NCBI RefSeq assembly: GCF_017948595.1
Contig: NZ_JAGFBV010000007.1
Location: 62,001-126,000, forward strand
DNA from: Flavobacterium geliluteum
Lineage (GTDB): Bacteria > Bacteroidota > Bacteroidia > Flavobacteriales > Flavobacteriaceae
Direction: 5' to 3'
Length of the DNA: 64,000 nucleotides
Position numbers and translations under genes: made by a program
In this document: positions 8,594 through 16,853 of the stretch, piece by piece
Numbering within the stretch: position 1 is the first letter of the stretch
How the letters are laid out: each line of letters opens with the position of its first letter
Notes under the pieces: model-generated
The model's database searches: none
The model's input: only the letters and a program-made list of their open reading frames with translations
Told to the model about the DNA's origin: nothing

Positions 8594-8678
8594 TAGCCCT
8601 GATTGAAGTGAAAATCCTTTTGTGACGCTTCTTTAGCGGTACAAAAGATTGTAACGGAAAGCAGGATGAAGCTCCTGA
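8594..8678. repeat. Dispersed structured ~85-bp element, copy 1
   Basis: The element runs from TAGCCCTGATT to GAAGCTCC. Its core is a stem AATCCTTTTGT / ACAAAAGATT around a variable loop. The same layout with 60-70% similarity by eye occurs at 31982-32062, and a decayed version may occur at 22699-22785. It lies between convergent-free, same-strand genes, so it may act as an RNA hairpin or be a miniature mobile repeat. Confidence 0.7.
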
Positions 8679-8696
8679 AAAAATAATTACTAAACT

Positions 8697-9068
8697 ATGA
8701 AAAAGATACTATTCCTCCTCCCGCTGGCATTATTGATGTCTTGCTATGAGGCAGAGCACAACTGTAAAGACTTTAAAAACGGAAAATTTAAATTTGAATT
8801 TGATGTAAATGGAGAAAAGAAAGCAGGTTTTTTTGAGCGTAAAGACAGCATAGAAATTGAGACTTTTGAAGGAAAAACAGATACTTCTACGGTGCGCTGG
8901 GTAAGTGATTGCGAATATATTTTGCAGAAAAAACACCCAAAAAACAGAGATGAAAAGAAAGCTATTGGGATGAAAATTTTAAGCACTTCTAAAGATTCTT
9001 ATACCTTTGAATATGGATTAGTAGATTCTGAAGAAAAAAAGCGCGGAACTGTAACCAAAGTTGATTAA
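8697..9068 (+). CDS. Small lipoprotein of unknown function
   Basis: 123 residues. Lipobox LLMSC at the N-terminus (Cys16) predicts a lipid-anchored envelope protein. The mature part is charged and strand-rich (FEFDVNGEKKAGFFERKDS, RWVSDCEY). No family was recognised with confidence. It lies 34 bases upstream of the TerC gene and may share its transcript. Confidence 0.65.
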   Translation: MKKILFLLPLALLMSCYEAEHNCKDFKNGKFKFEFDVNGEKKAGFFERKDSIEIETFEGKTDTSTVRWVSDCEYILQKKHPKNRDEKKAIGMKILSTSKDSYTFEYGLVDSEEKKRGTVTKVD

Positions 9069-9102
9069 ATACTCTCGTAACCACAACCAATCTTTATTAT
9101 AA

Positions 9103-9960
9103 ATGGAAATTTTATTTACTCCAAATGCTCTTATAGCATTGTTGACACTTACTTTTTTGGAAATTATTCTGGGAATTGATAACATCGTTTTTCTTTCTAT
9201 CGTTTCGGGAAAACTAAAAGCCGAAGATCAACCCAAAGCCAGACGTATTGGTTTGCTTTTGGCAATGGTTTTTCGTATTATTTTATTGTTTGGAATTACG
9301 TGGGTTTTAAGTCTTCAGGAATCGCTTACTCATATTGATTGGGGCTTTTTTAAAGCAAGTCCAACGGGTCAGAGTTTGATTATTTTTGGAGGAGGACTGT
9401 TTTTATTGTACAAATCGGTTACCGAAATTCACCATAAATTAGAAGGCGAAGAAGAAGGCGAAAAAGGAAAAGCAAGCAACGGATTGTCTGCCGCTATTTT
9501 GCAAATTGCGCTTCTGAATATTGTTTTTTCTTTTGATAGTATCCTGACCGCAGTAGGTTTGGTCAGTATGAAAGATCCTGCACAAGGCGGTTTTGGCTAC
9601 GAGGGCGCATTGCTTATTATGATTTTGGCCATCATTATTTCTATTATTATAATGATGATTTTTGCCGGACCAGTTTCTAAATTCGTAAACGAACATCCTA
9701 CGATTCAAATTCTTGGTTTGTCTTTTTTAATACTAATTGGAGTTATGTTGCTTGCCGAAGGTTCGCATCTGGCACATTTTAGTTTTGGTAATGATGGCGA
9801 AGTCGGCACGATACCAAAAGGATATTTATACTTCTCTATTTTCTTCTCTTTGTTTGTAGAGTTTTTGAACTTAAAAATGAAGAAATCGAAAAAGACAGTA
9901 AAACTTCATAATAGCGAAATTGTAGACGATAAACTAAAAGATACCGACTTTACTAATTAA
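9103..9960 (+). CDS. TerC-family integral membrane protein
   Basis: 285 residues, about seven membrane segments. The TerC hallmark acidic helices are present: LEIILGIDNIVFLS (about residues 19-32) and VFSFDSILTAVG (about 141-152), whose Asp residues probably line a metal path. Family members are linked to tellurite resistance, Ca2+ or Mn2+ export and metallation of exported proteins. A charged loop (EGEEEGEKGK) and a basic C-terminal tail lie in the cytoplasm. A strong terminator follows. Confidence 0.88.
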   Translation: MEILFTPNALIALLTLTFLEIILGIDNIVFLSIVSGKLKAEDQPKARRIGLLLAMVFRIILLFGITWVLSLQESLTHIDWGFFKASPTGQSLIIFGGGLFLLYKSVTEIHHKLEGEEEGEKGKASNGLSAAILQIALLNIVFSFDSILTAVGLVSMKDPAQGGFGYEGALLIMILAIIISIIIMMIFAGPVSKFVNEHPTIQILGLSFLILIGVMLLAEGSHLAHFSFGNDGEVGTIPKGYLYFSIFFSLFVEFLNLKMKKSKKTVKLHNSEIVDDKLKDTDFTN

Positions 9961-9979
9961 GCATCAAATAATTAATAAA

Positions 9980-10040
9980 AAAAACTCCTTTTTGTAGCTA
10001 CCAAAAAATATTGGTTTAAGCACAGCAAAAAGGAGTTTTT
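9980..10040. terminator. Bidirectional terminator between TerC gene and parC
   Basis: A 15-bp perfect stem AAAAACTCCTTTTTG (9980-9994) / CAAAAAGGAGTTTTT (10026-10040) with a 31-base loop separates convergent genes. It begins 19 bases after the TerC stop and ends 2 bases before the parC stop, so it serves both. Confidence 0.9.
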
Positions 10041-10042
10041 TG

Positions 10043-12763
10043 TTATTCTAAAACTAAGCCTATCTGGCCATCATCATCTAATTCTGTTTCTACAGATTCA
10101 TCATCTGATAATTCTGGCTTTTCAGGAACTTCTTCAACAGGTTCTTCATAAGGCAATGGCTCAAGTAAATTGACTTGTTTTAATTTATCGGTTGTCAATT
10201 GATTCCCTAATGCTTTGAAGCCTTTTACAGCGATAAAATCTTCTATGTCTATGTGTAAATCTTCTTTCTGAACTCCTTTTACTTTCGTAAAAACCAACTG
10301 AGCAACCGGACGATAATCTGTTGAAACAATTTCTAATTGCGAATTTGGATGTTCTGTGATAAAACTTTCTTCTTTATTTTCGGTTTCAACCAGGAAACGT
10401 TTGACATAATAACGTTCTTTTTCTCCATCAAAATAAATTGCCGAAATTGGTTTTTTAGGTTTCCATTTTTCTAAAACAATCATGTCTTCGTCAAAATGAG
10501 TTGATAACTCCGGAATAATAACCTTCAATTTACCCGACTGATTAATTACCAATATTTTGTCACTTGGTTTAAATTCACCAAGCAATTCTCCCCTCGCATC
10601 TACATTCAAACGCTTTACTGTATCATCAAACCACACTTTTCGTGGCAATAAAGTCGAAATTCCTTTCTCTTTTAATTCTATCTTTTTGATTGGGTATTTG
10701 GTTACCAAGTTACCTTTTGAAGCACGTCCTTTTATCGCCAATTTGGCAAAATCAATATCAAATTTAAGTTTTTTGATAGTACCTACCTGACGTAACAAAA
10801 TCGTAATTACCTCAGCTTCTCCATTTGGATTATGTGAAAAATAAACTACTTGTGATCCAGCTGTTTCATTGGTCAAATCGTACGGTTTATCACGGGTAAC
10901 GCCCGTAACATTGAATCGTTTGATGTACGATGGGCCTGATTTTCCGTCACGGTACATCATATTGTAAATCGTACGTTTATCACTCTTGTCAAAAATAGCA
11001 ACGTGAATAATATCTTTACCCACAAAGGTTTTGGCATCAACTTTTGTTACCAACATTTTTCCGTCGCGTAAAAACACAATTACATCATCAATATCAGAAC
11101 AATCGGTAAGATATTCGTCTTTTTTCAAGCTGGTTCCAACAAAACCTTCTTCGCGGTTTACGTATAATTTGGTATTACGCAATACAACTTTTGTGGCCTC
11201 AACGTTATCAAAAACACGAAGTTCCGTCTGGCGTTCGCGACCTTTACCATATTTCTCTTTTAATTTTGTAAAATAAGCGATTGCAAAATCGGTCAGATGT
11301 GCCAAATTATGCTCTACTTCTTTCATTTCTTCCTCTAACTTCGCAATAAAATCATCGGCTTTATCAGAGTCAAAACGGGTAATACGAATCATCGGAATCT
11401 GAGTCAATCGTTGCAAATCTTCGTCTACAATTTCTCTAACGAATGATTTTTTGAAAGGCTCAAATCGGTCGTACATGTACTTATAAAGAGCTTCTCTGTC
11501 AGAATACAATTTGAAATCAATATACATTTCTTCGCGAATGAAGATCTTCTCTAAAGTAGAGAAATGCCACTTATTTTTTAATTCCTCTAACTGAATTTCT
11601 AATTCTTGCTTAAGCAAATCAACTGTTCTGTGTGTTGAAATTTTCAACATTTCAGAAACACCGATAAACAAAGGTTTATTGTCTTCGATCACACAACCCA
11701 AAGGTGCAACGGATGTTTCGCAGGCAGTAAAAGCAAACAAAGCATCAATAGTTTTGTCTGGAGAAACGCCTGGAAAAAGATGAATTAATATCTCAACTTC
11801 TGCCGCGGTATTGTCTTCGATTTTCTTAATTTTGATTTTACCTTTGTCATTGGCCTTCAAAATACTATCAATCAAAGTCGTGGTATTGGTCGAAAACGGA
11901 ATTTGCGTAATTACCAACGTATTTTTGTCTAATTGCGCAATTTTAGCACGCACACGTACACGTCCGCCACGCAATCCGTCATTGTAATTGGACACATCGG
12001 CAATACCTTGTGTCATGAAATCAGGATATAAGGTAAATGCTTTTCCTTTTAAAATCTTAATCGAAGCGTCTATTAACTCATTGAAGTTATGCGGCAATAC
12101 TTTGGTCGAAAGACCCACTGCAATTCCCTCTGCTCCTTGTGCCAAAAGCAACGGAAATTTCACCGGAAGATTGTTAGGCTCAGCACGACGACCGTCATAC
12201 GAAACGCCCCAATCGGTAATTTTTGGAGAATATAAAACCTCTAAAGCAAATTTAGACAAACGTGCCTCGATATAACGAGAAGCCGCAGCTCCATCGCCTG
12301 TTAGGATATTTCCCCAGTTTCCCTGGCAATCAATTAATAAATCTTTCTGCCCAATTTGTACCATCGCATCACCAATACTAGCATCACCGTGTGGGTGATA
12401 TTGCATGGTGTGTCCTACAACATTGGCAACTTTATTATAACGACCATCATCCAACTCTTTCAAAGAGTGCATAATACGACGCTGAACGGGTTTAAATCCG
12501 TCTTCAATCGCAGGAACTGCACGCTCGAGAATTACATACGAGGCATAATCCAGAAACCAGTCTTTGTACATGCCCGTTACTTTCGTAATAACGTCCTCTC
12601 CTTCTTCTTCCTGATTTTCGTAAAAATGCTGTCCTTCAAAATGCTTAGCATCTACGTTGATAATTTCATCATCATGTCCTTCCTGATTATCATCAAGTTG
12701 GTTTTCATCAGAATTATTCTCGTCGTCGTTTGGAATGATGTTATCGTCTTCTTCGTCTTTCAT
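10043..12763 (-). CDS. parC: DNA topoisomerase IV subunit A
   Basis: 906 residues. The catalytic tyrosine is Tyr164 in AASRYIEARLS; the preceding HPHGDASIGDAM and QGNWGNILTGDGAA segments are typical GyrA/ParC. A long coiled-coil region follows the cleavage domain and a six-bladed beta-pinwheel-like C-terminal region ends around residue 850. The N-terminus has an unusual ~60-residue highly acidic extension (Asp/Glu/Asn) before the conserved start. The partner gene parE lies 4.1 kb upstream on the same strand, separated by three foreign-looking genes. ParC/ParE together decatenate replicated chromosomes. Confidence 0.96.
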   Translation of the reverse strand: MKDEEDDNIIPNDDENNSDENQLDDNQEGHDDEIINVDAKHFEGQHFYENQEEEGEDVITKVTGMYKDWFLDYASYVILERAVPAIEDGFKPVQRRIMHSLKELDDGRYNKVANVVGHTMQYHPHGDASIGDAMVQIGQKDLLIDCQGNWGNILTGDGAAASRYIEARLSKFALEVLYSPKITDWGVSYDGRRAEPNNLPVKFPLLLAQGAEGIAVGLSTKVLPHNFNELIDASIKILKGKAFTLYPDFMTQGIADVSNYNDGLRGGRVRVRAKIAQLDKNTLVITQIPFSTNTTTLIDSILKANDKGKIKIKKIEDNTAAEVEILIHLFPGVSPDKTIDALFAFTACETSVAPLGCVIEDNKPLFIGVSEMLKISTHRTVDLLKQELEIQLEELKNKWHFSTLEKIFIREEMYIDFKLYSDREALYKYMYDRFEPFKKSFVREIVDEDLQRLTQIPMIRITRFDSDKADDFIAKLEEEMKEVEHNLAHLTDFAIAYFTKLKEKYGKGRERQTELRVFDNVEATKVVLRNTKLYVNREEGFVGTSLKKDEYLTDCSDIDDVIVFLRDGKMLVTKVDAKTFVGKDIIHVAIFDKSDKRTIYNMMYRDGKSGPSYIKRFNVTGVTRDKPYDLTNETAGSQVVYFSHNPNGEAEVITILLRQVGTIKKLKFDIDFAKLAIKGRASKGNLVTKYPIKKIELKEKGISTLLPRKVWFDDTVKRLNVDARGELLGEFKPSDKILVINQSGKLKVIIPELSTHFDEDMIVLEKWKPKKPISAIYFDGEKERYYVKRFLVETENKEESFITEHPNSQLEIVSTDYRPVAQLVFTKVKGVQKEDLHIDIEDFIAVKGFKALGNQLTTDKLKQVNLLEPLPYEEPVEEVPEKPELSDDESVETELDDDGQIGLVLE

Positions 12764-12810
12764 ATTGTAAAAATCGATTTTGATTTTATTTTAAGCTTGT
12801 CAATTATTTT

Positions 12811-14466
12811 TTAAAAAAAAGGAAACGGTTCATTATAATAAATTTCCAAACTTTCAACAAACGAACGTTCTGCTTTAACAATTAAACCTTTTCTAATTTC
12901 AAGAACTCCATTAATGTTTGCTTTTTCATATTCTTCACGCATCTCTTCATTAATAAAATATTCATTAAATTTTCCTTTATTTTCTTTTAAGAGCATAAAT
13001 GAAAGGTCTTTTATAGCTTTTGAGAAATTATTTGTCGAATTATATTTTTCCACAACATAAATAGTATTCTCTGACGAATTTTGGTCTTTAAAAAGTTTAT
13101 AACTTTTAACATTCGAAATATTATCTGCAATTAATGATTCCCCTTGTAAAATTTGGCTTTTATTAACTGAATAATTAGTCATAAATAAAGCAAGTGTTTT
13201 CTTTCTTACACTTCCCATTTCAATTTTATCCGGAAATTCTAGAGTTTCGAATTTATCGTTACTGTCATAAAAAATAGGGTTCTCATTTTCATTTAAAATA
13301 AAATCTTGAAATTTATTGTATGCTATTCGCTGTTTACTTAAATTATAAATCGTAAAATAATTAGAATAAGATGTAATCCAAAACCATTTTTTCAATTCAT
13401 GAATTTGTTTTTTAGTAGGAAGATCAATTTTATTAAAAAAATCTGTTATAAAAATGACTTGATTATTGTATGGGATATATTTTGCATCTAATACGATCAA
13501 TTCTTCAAATAAAAATTTTACTGCTTTTTCTATAGCCAAAAAAGTTTTTTCAGTTACAGGAATAAATTCAGGTTTATCAACTAAAACTTCAAGTTTTTTA
13601 TTATTATTTTTTGAAATTTGATCGAAATATACACCTCCAAATGAATTTGTGATACATTGTAAAATCACTAATCTCTTTATATTCTGAAAATTATAATTCG
13701 TTAATTCATTTTCCAATAAATTATCAATTTTATCTCCCAATCTAAAATTAATATCTTTTCCCATTGCTCTTGCATTGATAACCCAGTCAGTAGTTATTGG
13801 TGCTCCAGTTGAATTTAATCTTTGAAAAATATCAATTGCTTCTGTAATTGATCCTCCATAAACATTAATGTTTGGTAATTCGTAATTTTGAAAAATTAAA
13901 CTGATTTCCTCATACCTTTCAATATATTTAGAATTTATTTCCTCATCATCAAAAAGATTTTTTTGAAATTGAAAAAATTCTTTTCCATCTACTAATTTAT
14001 ATATTGGAATTTGAAAAAACTCTTTAAAATTTCTATTTATTTCAAATTGTTCTTCTTTTAAATTGTAGATAATATTAAACTCTTTTAGCCATTCTTTTTC
14101 ATCTCTAATAATACCTTTTTGTTTAGCTTTATTAGGATGCAAAAGACAACCCAATAAAGTGGATAAACGCTGAAATCCATCTAAAATAAAAAAAGAATTA
14201 GATGATCTTTCAGGAATTGGATATGAACCCAATTTATCACCACTAAAATCATCGTAGAATTCTTCTTTCTCAAAAAAAGGTTGCCATAACAAAACTGAAC
14301 CTATAGGATAACCTTTTTTTATACTATCAAATAAGTCAAGTTTTTTTTCATTTGTCCATACAAAATCTCTTTGAAAGGCAGGAACTTGTAATAATCCTTT
14401 TTCAAATTTATTTATATAACCTGAAATTTTGTCTTTATCAGCTTTTATTTCAATTTGTTCAATCAT
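12811..14466 (-). CDS. DUF262-domain protein (GmrSD/Brx-type family)
   Basis: 551 residues. The N-terminus has the DUF262 signature VPAFQRDFVW (residues 28-37), IGSVLLW and DGFQR (96-100; the family usually has DGQQR). DUF262 has a ParB-like fold and in GmrS binds and hydrolyses nucleotides to drive cleavage of modified DNA. No HNH (DUF1524/GmrD-like) motif is seen in the C-terminal half, so the nuclease may be a partner. Its start overlaps the preceding gene by 4 bases (ATGA), marking an operon with the TOPRIM-like and ATPase genes. The segment is clearly more AT-rich than parC and parE. Confidence 0.85.
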   Translation of the reverse strand: MIEQIEIKADKDKISGYINKFEKGLLQVPAFQRDFVWTNEKKLDLFDSIKKGYPIGSVLLWQPFFEKEEFYDDFSGDKLGSYPIPERSSNSFFILDGFQRLSTLLGCLLHPNKAKQKGIIRDEKEWLKEFNIIYNLKEEQFEINRNFKEFFQIPIYKLVDGKEFFQFQKNLFDDEEINSKYIERYEEISLIFQNYELPNINVYGGSITEAIDIFQRLNSTGAPITTDWVINARAMGKDINFRLGDKIDNLLENELTNYNFQNIKRLVILQCITNSFGGVYFDQISKNNNKKLEVLVDKPEFIPVTEKTFLAIEKAVKFLFEELIVLDAKYIPYNNQVIFITDFFNKIDLPTKKQIHELKKWFWITSYSNYFTIYNLSKQRIAYNKFQDFILNENENPIFYDSNDKFETLEFPDKIEMGSVRKKTLALFMTNYSVNKSQILQGESLIADNISNVKSYKLFKDQNSSENTIYVVEKYNSTNNFSKAIKDLSFMLLKENKGKFNEYFINEEMREEYEKANINGVLEIRKGLIVKAERSFVESLEIYYNEPFPFF

Positions 14467-15554
14467 AATAAATCATAGATTTTTTGATGAATTTGTTCTA
14501 ATTCGTTATCTCCATCTCTTTCATTCAAATTTCTTTTATTAACAATCTGTTTTTTAAACAATTTTGGAAATTCATTTTTAAACTCACCATTGTTGTTAAA
14601 ACCTATAAAGTTAAATCCTTTGTCTAATCTTAAAAAATTAATATCAGTAATATTTAAATTAAAGAAACTTAGAATTTTAATGTCAATTTTTTTTCTATCA
14701 CCATTGATTTCAAACTTAGCCTTTTTAGGAGGAAAACCATCTGGAATATTAATAAAATCCTTTTGTTCATTTTCCAAATTTAAGTAAGCGTCAATCCATT
14801 CAGCTATTTCAGCTTGCCTATTCAACTGACTTTTAATATTTCTAAAAACTTCATCAGGCATATAGTTCTCCATCATTCTTTTTTTAAGAATATGAATTTG
14901 ATCATTTGAAACACCAAGATTATTAAGTTTTTCAATCAAACTACCATGCTTTGAAGGTTGATTAATAAATTCTCTATCGCTATCAATAATAATCAAACCT
15001 CTAAAATAATCAGAAACAGGTCTATCGTTTTTTATAGACAATCTATAAAACTGAGTTAAAAACATTTCTAAAAAATTAGGTATATTAGCACACCCTCCAG
15101 CATTTTCAAACTTCAACCAATTATTTTCAAGATGACTTTTAGCTTTATTAAGACCATTATGGAGACCAAAATGTTCTATAATCGAAATTATAAAAGCACT
15201 ATCATTTTTATTATTTTCTAAAATAATTGATACAGGTTGGTTCAAAAAAACAATTGCCTCTTCTATATTAAAATTATTGTTTGACTTCTGATAAGTTATG
15301 CAATGATCTCTTTTAGCTTTATTTGGTTTTGACGTTATAAAATTATCAAACTCAGCATCTAAAAATTCTATTAATGACTTCTCTATTTTTGACAACAATT
15401 TAAAATTATCAAGATCTTTATTTTTTGCTGTATCTACAAATATGTTATATCTTGGATAGTCATTACTAGGAGACCAAGATAATATTTGAAATAGAAAATT
15501 CAAGCTTTTAAATTCAGCTTTTTGAAATGTATCTTTAGCTATTTCTACCCACAT
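14463..15554 (-). CDS. TOPRIM-like protein (DUF4435/AriB-like)
   Basis: 363 residues. The order of motifs fits a TOPRIM nuclease domain of the DUF4435/OLD kind: a glutamate at the end of a strand (ILENNKNDSAF, Glu113), then NAGGCANIP (151-159), then a D-x-D strand (LIIIDSDRE, Asp191/Asp193), then the KKRMMENYMPDEVF segment resembling the K-R-x-x-E-N-Y stretch of OLD-type proteins. By analogy it would be a metal-dependent nuclease controlled by the ATPase encoded just upstream, with which it overlaps by 20 bases. The family call is by eye from motifs; substrate is unknown. Confidence 0.65.
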   Translation of the reverse strand: MWVEIAKDTFQKAEFKSLNFLFQILSWSPSNDYPRYNIFVDTAKNKDLDNFKLLSKIEKSLIEFLDAEFDNFITSKPNKAKRDHCITYQKSNNNFNIEEAIVFLNQPVSIILENNKNDSAFIISIIEHFGLHNGLNKAKSHLENNWLKFENAGGCANIPNFLEMFLTQFYRLSIKNDRPVSDYFRGLIIIDSDREFINQPSKHGSLIEKLNNLGVSNDQIHILKKRMMENYMPDEVFRNIKSQLNRQAEIAEWIDAYLNLENEQKDFINIPDGFPPKKAKFEINGDRKKIDIKILSFFNLNITDINFLRLDKGFNFIGFNNNGEFKNEFPKLFKKQIVNKRNLNERDGDNELEQIHQKIYDLL

Positions 15555-16668
15555 TTTTTATATCATTTATTTGGGCATTATAAATTGCTCGAGTCTCGAT
15601 AGTTGTTTCGCTAAATATTCCATCTGGCCATTTTTCAACACCACCTCCATCATCAATTTTTATTGATTCTAATGTACTCTCGTTTAATTCTTCATTAAAA
15701 TCAACATAATAAATAGCTAATTGATCCGCTTTTAATATACCTTCTGCTATCAGTCTTCGCATTCTTAAAACAAAATTTTGAGAATGTGTTTCTATTAAAT
15801 AATTTTTATTATTATCCTCTAAGAAGGAATCAACAAATCTTTCAGCTAAATTGCCGTGAGCTGCAGGATGTAAATGCGTTTCTGGCTCTTCGATTATTAT
15901 CAAAGTTGGTTCTAAATCTTCCATATAAGTGCGAACTATCAAAGGTAGTAATTGATGAATCCCTTGACCTGTTTGCTTTATATTAATAGAATTTAAAACA
16001 GAATTTGAAATAGCAATTTCGTACTTTGTTTCTGTAACAATTTTTGTTTCAATAACTTTTAATTGCCAATTCTCAAAATTATTTTTATACCAATTACTTA
16101 CTTTATTAATTATCTGACTAGTGTTAATAAAATCATTTATAAGAATAGGATATGCATTTTGTCCTTTTATCCCTATTTTCTTATAATTATCATTTGAAAA
16201 AATATAATCTGATTCAGGCTCTGCTCTTATTGCACCTAAATAATCAATAATTAAATTTAAATTTTCTGTTTTTTTTCCATCTAATAAAAACCCTTTAAAA
16301 TCAGAAGAAACATCAATATCGATATTATTTAACTTATATTCTAAAATACCATCTTCCTTATTAAGTGCAATATCAATTCGATCTTTTTGGTTAGAAACTG
16401 AAAATTCTATAAAACTTTTTTCATTTCTGTTATAAACCAAATCTTTAAAGTCTGTACCCAATTCAATTGAGTTAATACTATCTTCACCTATTTTATATTT
16501 CCAATTTATCGGCAAACCTTCTAAGCTATTTGAAATCAATACCGGCAACTTTAAAACAGCACTTTTTCCTGTATTATTTTTACCAATTAATATTGTAATT
16601 GGCTTTAATTCTAGTGTTTGCTTTTCCTTAAAAAGTTTATAATTCTTAAACGATATTTTATTTATCAT
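15535..16668 (-). CDS. AAA ATPase with DUF3696-type C-terminus (ABC/OLD-like)
   Basis: 377 residues. Walker A is GKNNTGKS (29-36); Walker B with the following D-loop appears as IIIEEPETHLHP (about 250-262), then IETHSQNF, the H-loop of OLD/RecF-like ATPases. The tail with DDGGGVEKWPDGIF matches DUF3696. Such ATPases sense or gate partner effectors, as AriA does for AriB in PARIS or the ATPase half of OLD nucleases. It is the first gene of the three-gene cassette, preceded by terminators for parE, so it is probably expressed independently of parE. Confidence 0.85.
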   Translation of the reverse strand: MINKISFKNYKLFKEKQTLELKPITILIGKNNTGKSAVLKLPVLISNSLEGLPINWKYKIGEDSINSIELGTDFKDLVYNRNEKSFIEFSVSNQKDRIDIALNKEDGILEYKLNNIDIDVSSDFKGFLLDGKKTENLNLIIDYLGAIRAEPESDYIFSNDNYKKIGIKGQNAYPILINDFINTSQIINKVSNWYKNNFENWQLKVIETKIVTETKYEIAISNSVLNSINIKQTGQGIHQLLPLIVRTYMEDLEPTLIIIEEPETHLHPAAHGNLAERFVDSFLEDNNKNYLIETHSQNFVLRMRRLIAEGILKADQLAIYYVDFNEELNESTLESIKIDDGGGVEKWPDGIFSETTIETRAIYNAQINDIKNVGRNS

Positions 16669-16776
16669 TTTTTTGTTTTTATGATTATAAATTCAAATAG
16701 ATTGTCTCTTACTCTTATTAATCTATTAAATTAAATTTTGAATTTCATCAATACTGTCGACGAAATTCGAAACTCC

Positions 16777-16839
16777 AAAATCCGCAACACTGTCGCGGAT
16801 TTTTATATCTCAAAAACCCCAGTCAGTGACTGAGGTTTT
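16777..16839. terminator. Two hairpins downstream of parE
   Basis: Nearest parE: an imperfect stem AAAACC-CC-AGTCA / TGACT-GA-GGTTTT (16813-16839). Next: AAAATCCGC / GCGGATTTT (16777-16785 and 16795-16803) with a 9-base loop. Read on the minus strand both lie just after the parE stop and before the ATPase gene, so parE transcripts are likely ended before the inserted cassette. Both are fairly symmetric. Confidence 0.7.
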
Positions 16840-16853
16840 CATAGTTTTATTTT

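Noticed and set aside
12356..12814. 152-codon plus-strand ORF opposite parC
   Set aside because: Shadow of the strongly coding parC frame; product is a low-complexity Ile/Val/Phe string.
12811..14466. Complete GmrSD type IV restriction enzyme
   Set aside because: The DUF262 half is present but the HNH/DUF1524 half is not visible in the 551 residues.
15535..16668. SMC/RecF-type repair ATPase
   Set aside because: Too short, no coiled-coil arms, and the DUF3696-like tail plus operon partners fit OLD/PARIS-type ATPases better.
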